Shown: piece by piece, positions 7,515 to 15,202 of the stretch | Layout of the letters: every line of letters starts with the position of its first letter | Numbering within the stretch: position 1 is the stretch's first letter | Origin: a virus | DNA: 22,008 nucleotides | Virus record (IMG/VR): IMGVR_UViG_3300011113_000184 | Span: 1-22,008 of that record | Strand: one strand, 5' to 3' | Program-made: the position numbers and the translations under genes | The notes under the pieces: generated by a model | Told to the model about the DNA's origin: nothing | The model's database searches: none | What the model saw: only the letters and a program-made list of their open reading frames with translations

Positions 7515-8011
7515 GCAAACAAATAATTGAAGATGAATTGTCACGTACTAGAGAATTCAGAACTGAAAGACAAAAAAGAATTCAAGTCCTAAAACAACTA
7601 GGCGCGCCACAAACTATCATTCAAATCGAAGAAAAAATCGCTAAAATGACTTATACTGAATATCAGGTGTTTTGCGAAGAAGAAGAAAAACAAGAAGAAC
7701 TCAGAAAAGCAGAATTTCGTAAAAGTAATCCTCCTAATGAATCTATAGCAAAATTGATATATGAAAAGTTTGATTTATGGTTTGGCAAATATAAAGATGA
7801 TTCTGCAAAATTAGAATTAGAATTAGGAACAGGGCATTACTTTTACGAGCCGTGGTATTGGGGAGATAGAGCTCCGGGCGGAGTAGAAGAAGATTTTTAT
7901 GTTCAAATATTGAATGAAGATGATTGGTGGTCTGAAAATTACGCACCAGTCTTTGAGGTTTGCAGGCAACAAATTAGAAATAGACTAAAGGAATTAGATA
8001 GCAATGCGTAA
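7511..8011 (+). CDS. Hypothetical protein with coiled-coil N-terminus
   Basis: A 166-residue protein that I do not recognise. Residues 1-75 are highly charged and probably helical, with a run of Glu/Lys near 58-75 that suggests a coiled coil. Residues 95-150 are aromatic and acidic (FYEPWYWGDRAPGG, EDDWWSENY), suggesting a compact domain. The start overlaps the cupin stop (ATGA) and the end overlaps the next start by 8 bases, so it belongs to the cupin-glycosyltransferase transcription unit. The stretch is AT-rich (19 of 60 G or C at 7621-7680), like the cupin. Confidence 0.6.
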   Translation: MSKQIIEDELSRTREFRTERQKRIQVLKQLGAPQTIIQIEEKIAKMTYTEYQVFCEEEEKQEELRKAEFRKSNPPNESIAKLIYEKFDLWFGKYKDDSAKLELELGTGHYFYEPWYWGDRAPGGVEEDFYVQILNEDDWWSENYAPVFEVCRQQIRNRLKELDSNA

Positions 8012-9179
8012 GTTATACTATATGGGACTAGAGCCCTACAAGGCACGTTATACACTACAACTTCAAACATGGAACGAAGAAGTGTTTAGTCGTAGAAATA
8101 TCAAATATATTTTAGTTCCCGGCGATACATTGACTAGCGATCAGGCTATCGTTACAGGTCAAGTGTTAGATGCTCATGGGCGCACTTATTTCGGCATGAG
8201 TCAATTGATGAATTTGATTCGTATGTTGAAATCTGGTGAAATCAATAATGAAGATGTTATCTATTTTGAAGATATGTTTCAACCAGGCATCGAAAGCTTA
8301 CCTTATATTTTCGATCAGATTGATCCAGAATTTAGACCTAAAGTTTATGTCCGATGTCTAGCACAAAGTATTGATCCAGATGATTTCGTACATGTGTGGG
8401 GGATGTCTAACTGGATGCGTCAATATGAATTGATGCTAAATGAATTTGTAGATGGCGTCCTTGCAACTAACGAAGAAATGGTAATGCATATGAAAGTTGC
8501 AGGATGGAAGGCTCCTATCTATAATATTAGTGGTCTAGCATTTGGAAAGAACGAAGTTCGCACTAGACTTGATCATGAGCTAAAGCCATTCAATGAAAGA
8601 AAGATGCGTGTCGCATTTGCTGCACGTTGGGATCAAGAAAAGCAACCTGAATTCTATATGGATTTGATTGAAGAATGGTACAAGCGTTATGGTGATAACG
8701 TAGAATTCTGCGTATTGTCTGGTAGCAAGTTGCGTACTAATAATGATAGTTACATTGAACGCACACAGCGTCTTGCAGAAGAAGGTAAGCTCAAGGTTTA
8801 TGAAGACCTTGATAAGAATATGTATTACAGATTATTGAATGATAGCAGAGTATTATTCAATTGTGCTTTGCAAGACTGGGTGAGCAATACTGTGAGTGAA
8901 GCAGATGCATTGGGATGTAATGTGCTATACCCTGCATATCGCAGTTTCCCAGAAACGTTCGCAAATGACCATGAACGTATGTATATTCCTTGGTCATTGG
9001 AAGATGCTATCAACAAATTGCATCCATTGCTATGCGACCCACATGCAAATTTGGGTAAAATTAGTGACTACAATGACGGCACGATAGATAGAGTATGCGA
9101 CATTCTTGAAGGCAAGGGTGAGCAATGGTTGCGTATGTCTACCGATTACAGAAAACATACAAAAGAGGCAAAATATTAA
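8004..9179 (+). CDS. GT-B glycosyltransferase (GT4-like)
   Basis: A 391-residue glycosyltransferase of the two-Rossmann-domain type. The C-terminal domain has FAARWDQEKQPEFYMDLIEE (about 205-224), equivalent to the GRW...KNPE signature of GT4 enzymes, and SNTVSEADALGCNVLYP (294-310), the donor-binding acidic segment. It shares these with the second glycosyltransferase at 18812, so the two are probably related. The ribosome site is AAGGA just upstream. The acceptor is unknown: virion protein, host surface glycan, or modified DNA base are all possible. The cupin nearby may prepare a sugar phosphate. Confidence 0.8.
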   Translation: MRKLYYMGLEPYKARYTLQLQTWNEEVFSRRNIKYILVPGDTLTSDQAIVTGQVLDAHGRTYFGMSQLMNLIRMLKSGEINNEDVIYFEDMFQPGIESLPYIFDQIDPEFRPKVYVRCLAQSIDPDDFVHVWGMSNWMRQYELMLNEFVDGVLATNEEMVMHMKVAGWKAPIYNISGLAFGKNEVRTRLDHELKPFNERKMRVAFAARWDQEKQPEFYMDLIEEWYKRYGDNVEFCVLSGSKLRTNNDSYIERTQRLAEEGKLKVYEDLDKNMYYRLLNDSRVLFNCALQDWVSNTVSEADALGCNVLYPAYRSFPETFANDHERMYIPWSLEDAINKLHPLLCDPHANLGKISDYNDGTIDRVCDILEGKGEQWLRMSTDYRKHTKEAKY

Positions 9180-9180
9180 A

Positions 9181-10095
9181 ATGAATAACAAATTTAAAAT
9201 AGCAGGCGCATTATTAGTACTTGCGTTAGCAGGCGGAGTAGCAGTATACTTAACTAACGGTTCTGCTAAACCAGAAGTAGCGTCAACAACTACTACTTAC
9301 ACACCAAGTTTTGACAATGATGACAAGACTTGCACTACTGCACCTATCATTAGTGGCAACAGTGTAACATTTGGGAATGACACTACTAGTTGCGGTGGTA
9401 GAGTTGTATCTACACAAGGATACAAGAATATCACACAGATTCGTGCTACAGCAGATTTTAGCAAGTTGACTAGCAACTTTGTTACTAACACATTCTATAT
9501 GGTGAACAATCCTACTAACCCTGGATTGCAACCAAAAGGATCAAACTATTGTGATGCGGGTGGTAACAACGCAAGTTGGAACTGTCAAGAAGTTGACTTC
9601 TTTGAAGCAAACAAGAACGTAGTATTCCAACATACTATGCATATTGGTGATGGTAGCGGTAGCGCACCACAAAACTATCAGTTTAGTTATTCAACGACAG
9701 CAGACAGTTGTTTTGTGAATCTAACCCCAGCAACAGGATTAGTATCATGGAATGGTATCGATAAATCCAAACCAGTTGATATTATTATTGATTTAGATGA
9801 TAATGGTATGACTGTTACGTTCTCGCAAGGTACTATCAAAACTGTTGTTTATCAGATGGGCTCGGGATATTCGGGTTCTACAACATTTACTACTGAACAA
9901 CTACAGCGTTGGCAGCAGAGCAGAGCAGAAGGATATTGGTTGAACTTGAGCATGTGGCAAAGCATGTCATGGTCACCAGGAGCACCGCAAGGTTTCTATA
10001 ATTGGACTTGTCCATATGGCAATCTTTGCACTACAGGAACATCATCATACTTCAAAGTATACAACATTGAAGTAGATGCTGAAGATACGATTTAA
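9181..10095 (+). CDS. Exported GH16-like (concanavalin-fold) protein
   Basis: A 304-residue protein with a short positive N-terminus and a hydrophobic segment at about 7-24, a signal peptide or type II anchor; there is no lipobox cysteine. The mature part is rich in Ser, Thr, Asn and aromatic residues. QEVDFFEA gives E137-x-D139-x-x-E142, the catalytic ExDxxE of GH16 glucanases, and the surroundings are those of a beta-jelly-roll lectin/glucanase. Several cysteines (about 51, 71, 124, 135) could form disulfides outside the cytoplasm. A beta-glucan or related polysaccharide may be the substrate. The start at 9181 directly follows the glycosyltransferase; a frame opening at 9106 lies inside that gene. 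An inactive sugar-binding role is possible. Confidence 0.65.
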   Translation: MNNKFKIAGALLVLALAGGVAVYLTNGSAKPEVASTTTTYTPSFDNDDKTCTTAPIISGNSVTFGNDTTSCGGRVVSTQGYKNITQIRATADFSKLTSNFVTNTFYMVNNPTNPGLQPKGSNYCDAGGNNASWNCQEVDFFEANKNVVFQHTMHIGDGSGSAPQNYQFSYSTTADSCFVNLTPATGLVSWNGIDKSKPVDIIIDLDDNGMTVTFSQGTIKTVVYQMGSGYSGSTTFTTEQLQRWQQSRAEGYWLNLSMWQSMSWSPGAPQGFYNWTCPYGNLCTTGTSSYFKVYNIEVDAEDTI

Positions 10096-10113
10096 TTATA
10101 AAGGAGAAAGAAA

Positions 10114-10302
10114 ATGAATGCACATGATGACATTTTGGCTAGACTAGCCGACTATCAGGTTGAACATGAGAAGTTTGAGAAGGGCAACAACGCTGCCGGC
10201 ACACGCGCACGTAAGGCTCTAGGTGAACTTGCTAAGGCTGTCAAGGCACGCCGTAATGAGATTACTGCTACTAAGAACGCACGTAAGGAAGCAAAGGGCT
10301 AA
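10114..10302 (+). CDS. Histone H1/Hc1-like small basic protein
   Basis: A 62-residue protein rich in Ala, Lys and Arg. The block HEKFEKGNNAAGTRARKALGEL (about 18-39) followed by a basic KAVKARRNEI helix matches the N-terminal part of bacterial Hc1-like proteins, which have EKGNKAAxxRxR. Such proteins bind and compact DNA; in a phage it could help condense the genome or bind host DNA. A strong ribosome site (AAGGAG, 10101-10106) precedes the ATG, so it may be made in quantity. Similarity is by eye over a short protein. Confidence 0.7.
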   Translation: MNAHDDILARLADYQVEHEKFEKGNNAAGTRARKALGELAKAVKARRNEITATKNARKEAKG

Positions 10303-10305
10303 GTG

Positions 10306-10464
10306 ATGTCCGACTTGATGAGAATCACAAGTGAGATCATATGGCATTTTACTTGTGATTCTTGCAAGAATTGGTGGAGTATTTCCAGCATGGATGGTTG
10401 GAAACCTAAACGATTATATTGCCCACACTGTAGTCACAAACATAATTACGAAGAAAATAAATGA
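10306..10464 (+). CDS. Small zinc-ribbon protein
   Basis: A 52-residue protein with CDSC and CPHC pairs about 19 residues apart, the pattern of a zinc ribbon, and an aromatic strand NWWSI between them. It begins at ATG 10306 (or the GTG directly before) and ends with a TGA that overlaps the next start (ATGA), matching the way genes are joined here. It fills the whole gap between the Hc1-like gene and GMP reductase. Such small proteins often bind nucleic acid or act as cofactors of larger complexes; the role here is unknown. Confidence 0.7.
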   Translation: MSDLMRITSEIIWHFTCDSCKNWWSISSMDGWKPKRLYCPHCSHKHNYEENK

Positions 10465-11540
10465 GAATAGAAGAAGATATCAAACTTGATTTCAAGGATG
10501 TATTATTCCGTCCTAAGCGTAGTACATTATCTAGTCGTAAAGAAGTAGAACTTGAGCGCAAGTATACCTTCAAGCATAGTGGTAAGGTATATACAGGCAT
10601 CCCTATCATGGCTGCTAACATGGACGGTGTTGGTACCTTGACTTTAGCAGAAGAAATTAGTAGACATAAGTTATTCACATGTTTGACCAAGAGTCATACA
10701 TTTGATATGTTTGCTGATAGTATTTTCAAGATCGGTACTGACTATTTTGCTGTCAGTACTGGTACTGGTGAAAGAGATTTAGAAAGACTACAACAAATCT
10801 TCAACGTCTATCCAGAGATTCAATATATCTGTATTGACGTTGCTAATGGATATAGTGAACACTTTGGTATATTCGTCAGTAAAATTCGTGACAAGTATCC
10901 AAAGAAAACTATTATCGCAGGCAATGTTGTGACCGCAGACATGACGCAGGAGTTGATATTACGCGGAGCTGATATCATCAAAGTTGGTATTGGTCCAGGT
11001 AGCGTTTGTACTACTAGGATTCAGACTGGAGTTGGATATCCTCAATTATCAGCTATTATCGAATGCGCCGATGCTGCACATGGTCTTGGAGGTCACATTA
11101 TCGCTGATGGTGGATGTACTTGTCCTGGCGATGTGGCTAAAGCATTTGGTGCAGGCGCTGATTTTGTGATGCTGGGCGGAATGCTTGCAGGCCATGACGA
11201 AGGTGGTGGTACTATTATTGAAGAAAGTCATCTAACACAGAAATGTAACCCTGGTACAAATAATTTAGTTTATGAACGTAAAAAGTTCGTAGAGTTTTAT
11301 GGGATGAGTAGCGATACTGCTATGAATAAACATAGTGGCGGTGTTGCCGAATATCGTAGTAGCGAAGGTCGTACTGTACGTGTCCCATATAAGGGACCAG
11401 TAAATAAGACTATACTTGATATCTTAGGTGGATTACGCAGCACTTGTACATATGTAGGTGCGGATAGCCTAAAGAACTTGAGTAAGTGTACAACTTTTGT
11501 TAGAGTAACACAACAATACAACAATGTATATGGAAAATAA
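10461..11540 (+). CDS. guaC: GMP reductase
   Basis: A 359-residue TIM-barrel enzyme of the IMPDH/GMPR family without CBS domains. [10 protein letters not shown] carries the catalytic C183, and [14 protein letters not shown] the phosphate-binding loop. The C-terminal part ([18 protein letters not shown], then [14 protein letters not shown] and TTFVRVTQQ) is that of GMP reductase rather than IMP dehydrogenase. It converts GMP to IMP and ammonia with NADPH, moving guanine nucleotides toward adenine. With a phosphoribosyltransferase at 15694 it could recycle guanine set free by the transglycosylase. The start overlaps the zinc-ribbon stop. Confidence 0.92.
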   Translation: MRIEEDIKLDFKDVLFRPKRSTLSSRKEVELERKYTFKHSGKVYTGIPIMAANMDGVGTLTLAEEISRHKLFTCLTKSHTFDMFADSIFKIGTDYFAVSTGTGERDLERLQQIFNVYPEIQYICIDVANGYSEHFGIFVSKIRDKYPKKTIIAGNVVTADMTQELILRGADIIKVGIGPGSVCTTRIQTGVGYPQLSAIIECADAAHGLGGHIIADGGCTCPGDVAKAFGAGADFVMLGGMLAGHDEGGGTIIEESHLTQKCNPGTNNLVYERKKFVEFYGMSSDTAMNKHSGGVAEYRSSEGRTVRVPYKGPVNKTILDILGGLRSTCTYVGADSLKNLSKCTTFVRVTQQYNNVYGK

Positions 11541-11542
11541 CT

Positions 11543-12292
11543 ATGCCACACAAAAAAGTTCCTAAATGTCTTATTACCGCAGGATGTAGTTTCAGCCAAG
11601 TCCCTAATGCTGATGTCACATGGCCAGTTCATTTGCAAAATGCTCTTCACACAGATTGGTGCTTATTTTTAGGTCAAGGTGCTGCTGGTAATGGTATCAT
11701 CAGTAGGAAAGTAATATACAATGTTCAAAAGGCTCTAAAAATTTATAAGCCCGAAGAATTACTAGTAGGTATCATGTGGAGCGGGCGTGATCGTTGGGAA
11801 GTTTATAGTACAAATAAAGATTTACCTCATCATGATCTGAATAGCCATGCCGAAGGATATAGAAATCCTGTCCGTATAAATCAAGAATATAATTTTTACT
11901 TGATGAACGCACACTGGGACGATGATGCTACACAAAATTATATAAAGAATTATTATGATGAAACAGGTGCTTATATGTTGTCGTTAGAACATATCTTACG
12001 CACCCAATGGTTTTTGAAAAATCATAGAGTCCCATATTTTATGTGTGAGTACAGTATTGATTGCTTACCTACAAGAGATTCAACTATCGCCAACCATAGT
12101 GATATTAGATATCTATTGGATATGGTAGACAAATCTAATTGGATAGATATAGATAATATGTGGCAGTTTGCAGTTGATTCTGGTATACCTTTTGCTAGAC
12201 CGCCAGATCCTCATCCAAGTACCGAACATCACGAAATGTTTGTACGGGACAAAGTTCTAGTTCATTTATTTCAACGTGGTATAGTTGAGTAA
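11543..12292 (+). CDS. SGNH/GDSL-hydrolase-like protein
   Basis: A 249-residue protein with the blocks of the SGNH family: GCSFS (14-18, Ser nucleophile block), GAAGNGI (about 46-52, oxyanion glycine and asparagine), and a C-terminal DPHPS (about D222, H224) in place of the DxxH dyad. Members remove or transfer acyl groups on sugars, lipids or proteins. Here block I reads GCSFS rather than GDSxS, as in many phage relatives, so activity is unproven. It lies between GMP reductase and the folE leader. Target unknown; sugar acetylation would fit the glycosyltransferases. Confidence 0.65.
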   Translation: MPHKKVPKCLITAGCSFSQVPNADVTWPVHLQNALHTDWCLFLGQGAAGNGIISRKVIYNVQKALKIYKPEELLVGIMWSGRDRWEVYSTNKDLPHHDLNSHAEGYRNPVRINQEYNFYLMNAHWDDDATQNYIKNYYDETGAYMLSLEHILRTQWFLKNHRVPYFMCEYSIDCLPTRDSTIANHSDIRYLLDMVDKSNWIDIDNMWQFAVDSGIPFARPPDPHPSTEHHEMFVRDKVLVHLFQRGIVE

Positions 12293-12298
12293 TAAATA
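12291..12298 (+). promoter_or_regulatory. Possible late promoter box (AATAAATA)
   Basis: AATAAATA matches the T4 late box TATAAATA at seven of eight positions. It overlaps the end of the SGNH-like gene and is the first element of the folE leader. Transcription from it would start within the hairpin described next. Confidence 0.35.
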
Positions 12299-12302
12299 CA
12301 TA

Positions 12303-12320
12303 TGCTACACAACGGTAGCA
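12303..12320 (+). terminator. Small hairpin in the folE leader
   Basis: TGCTAC (12303-12308) pairs perfectly with GTAGCA (12315-12320) around a six-base loop ACAACG. It follows the SGNH-like gene and could weaken read-through or protect RNA ends. There is no T-run after it, so a classical terminator is doubtful. Confidence 0.3.
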
Positions 12321-12324
12321 AGTT

Positions 12325-12333
12325 TGATACAAT
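12325..12333 (+). promoter_or_regulatory. Extended -10 promoter candidate for folE
   Basis: TGATACAAT contains a TG-n extension and a -10 hexamer TACAAT (one mismatch to TATAAT). No good -35 lies 17 bases upstream, so it would be an extended -10 promoter. RNA would start near 12340, just ahead of the strong ribosome site AAGGAAGGAG (12345-12354). Confidence 0.4.
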
Positions 12334-12361
12334 TTTATCCGTGTAAGGAAGGAGAAAAACA

Positions 12362-13042
12362 ATGAGTTATAATAAGACAAAAACCAGCCCGGAGTTGGGC
12401 AAGCGTGTTCACGAATATCTAGTCAAGGTCGGTGTAGAGACGCCAACGATAGAAAACAATCTAGACCGAAAAGAAAAAATCAGCATTATTGAAAGCCACA
12501 TGGCTGAGATCATGAAAACACTAGGTCTTGACCTAAGTGATGATAGTCTAGCCGAGACACCAACTAGATGGGCCAAGATGGCCGTAAATGAAATTTTTTG
12601 GGGTCTTGATTGGGAAGCATTCCCCAAATGTACAACTGTTGACAACAAGATGCACTATAACGAGATGGTCGTTGAAAGAAACATCAATGTCCAAAGCAAC
12701 TGCGAACATCATTTAGTAGTAATCGATGGTCTTGCTACAGTTGCTTATGTACCCAAGCAGAAAGTTCTTGGATTATCAAAGATCAATCGCATCGTAGAAT
12801 ATTTCAGTAAGCGTCCACAGATTCAAGAACGATTGACTGAACAGATTTTCCACACATTGTGCTATATCCTTGAGACTGATGATGTTGCTGTAATGATTGA
12901 CGCACAACATTATTGTGTCAAGAGTCGAGGTGTAGAAGATACTGGTAGCAGCACAGTCACAAGTCGTCTCGGCGGTGGGTTCAAGAACGATCCTGCAGCC
13001 AGAGCAGAGTTTTATAATATTGCGATGAAGGGCTGCAAATAA
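12362..13042 (+). CDS. folE: GTP cyclohydrolase I
   Basis: A 226-residue protein, close to E. coli FolE (222). ETPTRWAKMAVNEIFWGL (about 65-82) is the family signature, NCEHHL holds zinc ligands C114 and H117, and HYCVKSRGV holds C185. It turns GTP into dihydroneopterin triphosphate, the entry step to 7-deazaguanines and folate. Here the likely use is the QueD-QueE branch encoded downstream. It has the strongest ribosome site seen (AAGGAAGGAG) and its own leader, so it probably opens a transcription unit running to QueE. Confidence 0.96.
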   Translation: MSYNKTKTSPELGKRVHEYLVKVGVETPTIENNLDRKEKISIIESHMAEIMKTLGLDLSDDSLAETPTRWAKMAVNEIFWGLDWEAFPKCTTVDNKMHYNEMVVERNINVQSNCEHHLVVIDGLATVAYVPKQKVLGLSKINRIVEYFSKRPQIQERLTEQIFHTLCYILETDDVAVMIDAQHYCVKSRGVEDTGSSTVTSRLGGGFKNDPAARAEFYNIAMKGCK

Positions 13043-13209
13043 TGAAAGTTCAACCTAAAGATACAAGCAAGGGTCATTTCTATGTTAGCCTTGTAAAAAG
13101 TGGATTCAGAATCGGTGCCGGTATCTGCTTACTTCAAGGACAATTTGTTCCGGCAGGTGTATTACTAATTCTAGCAGAAGTTTTAGGCATTGTTGAGGAA
13201 TTAGTGTGA
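13042..13209 (+). CDS. Small single-span membrane protein
   Basis: A 55-residue protein: a short polar N-terminus with several lysines, then a hydrophobic segment from about residue 22 to 51 with a Gly/Gln turn near the middle, ending in EELV. It may span the membrane once or as a hairpin. The start overlaps the folE stop (TAATG) and the end overlaps the next start. Function unknown; it could be a small accessory or host-envelope protein. Confidence 0.6.
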   Translation: MKVQPKDTSKGHFYVSLVKSGFRIGAGICLLQGQFVPAGVLLILAEVLGIVEELV

Positions 13210-13400
13210 GCGGTTTTGACGAACATCTGTTCACTAAAGTTTGTACACTAGAGGCTCAACTTGAGTTGAATACTAAACATCTTTACGAAACAGAAAAAAA
13301 GTTAGTTGAGATTGAAAAATTACTCAGGCAAGCACTAGAAGTCATTATTGATACTAATAGGGTGGCAAATGGGATTCAAGAAACCAATAGCACTAAATGA
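13206..13400 (+). CDS. Coiled-coil hypothetical protein
   Basis: A 64-residue protein beginning at GTG 13206, which overlaps the upstream stop (GTGA). After MSGFDEHLF the sequence is one long helix with heptad-like hydrophobic spacing (about 10-50), so a coiled coil is likely. The C-terminus overlaps the next gene by 32 bases. No family recognised. Confidence 0.55.
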   Translation: MSGFDEHLFTKVCTLEAQLELNTKHLYETEKKLVEIEKLLRQALEVIIDTNRVANGIQETNSTK

Positions 13401-13605
13401 CCTACAAATGCAGTTGATGAGGACACATAGAGAAATCTGTAGTCCTTATAATGATGGTTTTGTTCAATGGGAACTAAAGAAAGAGTTATATCAAGTAAAG
13501 TTCTTACTTGATGAGATGATAAAGCAACAGCCAACTTTCGGTGATGAAGAAGATTGGCTAAAAGAGCAGCATAAAAAACAAATGTGGAGTGAGTTGAAAA
13601 GATGA
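13369..13605 (+). CDS. Conserved-looking small phage protein
   Basis: A 78-residue protein with MGFKKPIALNDLQMQLMRTH at its start, then EICSPYNDGFVQWELKKELY and DEEDWLKEQHKKQMW. It reads like a compact helical protein that I associate with T4-like phages, but I know no function. The ATG at 13369 has GGGTGG a few bases upstream; an in-frame ATG at 13348 lies deeper in the previous gene. The end overlaps the cytidylyltransferase start (ATGA). Confidence 0.6.
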   Translation: MGFKKPIALNDLQMQLMRTHREICSPYNDGFVQWELKKELYQVKFLLDEMIKQQPTFGDEEDWLKEQHKKQMWSELKR

Positions 13606-14072
13606 TATTCAACAAGGTAAAAGAACTAAAGGATAAAGGACTAAAGATTGGTATCACATTTAGTCAATTTGACCTGTTACATGCAGGTCATATTGCCATG
13701 TTAGCAGAAGCAAAAAATCATTGTGACTATCTTATCGCTGGATTACAGAACAACGCACAATGGGACAGACCTAGTAAGAATGCCCCTATTCAAAGTCTAG
13801 TAGAACGACAGATACAATTGAGTGCTGTGCGTTTTGTAGATGAAATCGTTGTCTATAACACTGAGAAGGATCTTGAAGATATATTGCTAACACTACCATT
13901 AGATGTTCGCATCTTAGGTGTAGAATATCAACAGCAAGAATTTACCGGTCGTGCTATCTGTGAAAGACGTAAGATTGAACTTGTATTCAATGGTCGCGAT
14001 CATAGTTTCAGTAGCACAAACTTGCGTGAGCGTGTATGGACTGCTGAGAATCAAAAGAGGTATGCAGAATGA
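13602..14072 (+). CDS. Cytidylyltransferase-like nucleotidyltransferase
   Basis: A 156-residue protein of the HxGH nucleotidyltransferase superfamily. FSQFDLLHAGH (20-30) holds the nucleotide-binding HAGH, SLVERQIQL resembles the substrate region of glycerol-3-phosphate and RfaE-type enzymes, and FSSTNLRERV (136-145) is the closing phosphate-binding motif. Relatives join CTP or ATP to a polyol or sugar phosphate. This may activate a building block for surface glycan or for a DNA modification, but the substrate cannot be read from sequence. The start and stop both overlap neighbours (ATGA). Confidence 0.85.
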   Translation: MIFNKVKELKDKGLKIGITFSQFDLLHAGHIAMLAEAKNHCDYLIAGLQNNAQWDRPSKNAPIQSLVERQIQLSAVRFVDEIVVYNTEKDLEDILLTLPLDVRILGVEYQQQEFTGRAICERRKIELVFNGRDHSFSSTNLRERVWTAENQKRYAE

Positions 14073-14422
14073 AATATTTTAGTTTTAGCGGATTAGCAAA
14101 GCGCCAAGAATACTGGGCAGTAACATTACTTACATTTTTTGTAGGTTGGGTTCTATATGTGCTATCCATTTTACTAGCAGGTATAGTTGCTTTTGCTAGT
14201 CCAATGACCGGCGGCTTTCTTATTATCGTGCTAACATTAGCCTGGATAGTTGGAAGTGTATGGCTAACACTAGCAACAACTGTAAGACGATGCCGTGATG
14301 CGGACATACATCTATTGTGGGTACTATTGTGGTTCGTACCATTCATCAATTTCTGGTGGTGGATAATTATTGGTTGTCTACCAACAGTAGACAAAAACTT
14401 TATACCAAATGAGAAAACTTGA
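14069..14422 (+). CDS. DUF805 membrane protein
   Basis: A 117-residue integral membrane protein. FSFSGLAKRQEYW (about 4-16) is the DUF805 opening (FxGRxxRxxFW), followed by three or four hydrophobic spans (about 19-43, 49-70, 81-103) and the TVRRCRDADIH segment (about 71-81) typical of the family. The function of DUF805 is unknown. Starts by overlapping the cytidylyltransferase stop, ends by overlapping the Smr-like gene by 14 bases. A phage copy may alter the host inner membrane. Confidence 0.85.
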   Translation: MKYFSFSGLAKRQEYWAVTLLTFFVGWVLYVLSILLAGIVAFASPMTGGFLIIVLTLAWIVGSVWLTLATTVRRCRDADIHLLWVLLWFVPFINFWWWIIIGCLPTVDKNFIPNEKT

Positions 14423-14621
14423 TTTACATGGTGTTCGCCACCATGAAGTAAGGGTCATGGTAGAAGATTTTGTTTACATGAATCAAAATGAATTTCCATT
14501 AGAAATCATTTGTGGCAATAGCGAAAAGATGATAAAGTTAGTACAAGAAGCAATGGATTTGCATAGAGTTGATACGCATATGTTTAGATATGGCGTAATT
14601 GTAGCAAGAGGTTGGAGATGA
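14409..14621 (+). CDS. Smr-like domain protein
   Basis: A 70-residue protein with RKLDLHGVRHHEV at its start, the LDLHGxxxxEA of the Smr domain, and EIICGNSEKMIKLVQEAM (about 32-49), equivalent to the IIhGxGxxxLxxxV part. The usual HGxG is replaced by CGNS. Smr domains nick or bind nucleic acid (MutS2, and some are ribosome or RNA nucleases). This one is minimal, without the C-terminal region, so nuclease activity is uncertain. The stop overlaps the SufE-like start (ATGA). Confidence 0.75.
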   Translation: MRKLDLHGVRHHEVRVMVEDFVYMNQNEFPLEIICGNSEKMIKLVQEAMDLHRVDTHMFRYGVIVARGWR

Positions 14622-15025
14622 TCGATAAAAAGATTGATCACTATCGTAGTATCCTAAATATGTTTAGTGATAATACTGAACGCTATAAGTTCCTTATTGA
14701 CATGGGTCGTAAAGCACATGCTTTTCCTGAAGAGTTTAGATTAGAAAATTTCAAGGTACATGGCTGCATGAGCCAAGTATGGCTAGTACCTAAGTTTGAA
14801 AATGGTATAGTACAATATTACAGCGATAGTGATGCAGCAATTGTAAAGGGGACGGTTTCACTAGTCAGCGATATTTATAGTGGTAGTAGTCCAAAAGAAA
14901 TCGTTGACAATGACCGTAATCTAATGACAGAACTTGATTTAGGTAATATACTAAGTATGAATCGCCGTAACGGTGCATATAACATGCTCAACATGGTAAA
15001 AGAGCAGGCTAAAATATTTTTATAA
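14618..15025 (+). CDS. sufE: SufE-like sulfur-acceptor protein
   Basis: A 135-residue protein matching SufE along its length: an N-terminal helix, then FKVHGCMSQVWL with the sulfur-accepting C50 (C51 in E. coli), SDSDAAIVKGTVSLV and a C-terminal LSMNRRNGAYNML. SufE takes persulfide from SufS and delivers it for iron-sulfur cluster building. I chose ATG 14618, with AAGAGG six bases upstream; a TTG two codons earlier is not needed. In this context it may support the cluster of the phage QueE, or host iron-sulfur supply. No SufS is in the window. Confidence 0.9.
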   Translation: MIDKKIDHYRSILNMFSDNTERYKFLIDMGRKAHAFPEEFRLENFKVHGCMSQVWLVPKFENGIVQYYSDSDAAIVKGTVSLVSDIYSGSSPKEIVDNDRNLMTELDLGNILSMNRRNGAYNMLNMVKEQAKIFL

Positions 15026-15034
15026 GAGGCAATT

Positions 15035-15202
15035 ATGAAACTAACATGGGAAAATAATAAAGGGGATAAAGTGATCGTTATCTATGATAAGAATTGCATC
15101 ACAGACAAAGAAGTAGAATTGAATCCGAGCATTGCATTGGATCCATTATTTGAAAGCTTGAAGAACAAGATCGTCGAGGAATACGAGAAGAAAAATGCCT
15201 AA
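15035..15202 (+). CDS. Small hypothetical protein upstream of queD
   Basis: A 55-residue protein: beta-like N-terminus (MKLTWENNKGDKVIVIYD), one cysteine (about 21), and a charged helix ending EEYEKKNA. GAGG lies seven bases before its ATG, and it fills the whole gap between the SufE-like gene and queD, overlapping queD by 8 bases. No family recognised. The linkage suggests co-translation with QueD. Confidence 0.6.
   Translation: MKLTWENNKGDKVIVIYDKNCITDKEVELNPSIALDPLFESLKNKIVEEYEKKNA

Noticed and set aside
7601-7608. GGCGCGCC, an eight-base palindrome in AT-rich DNA
   Set aside because: A single site inside a coding region, explained by Gly-Ala-Pro codons.
9106-9180. Longer N-terminus for the exported protein
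   Set aside because: The extension lies in the end of the glycosyltransferase gene and would bury the signal segment.
12303-12354. preQ1-type riboswitch ahead of folE
   Set aside because: Only one short hairpin is visible; the A-rich tail pairing of preQ1-I and the larger class II layout are not seen.
14008-14394. Minus-strand open frame of 128 codons
   Set aside because: Antisense to the DUF805 gene, whose membrane and family motifs are clear.
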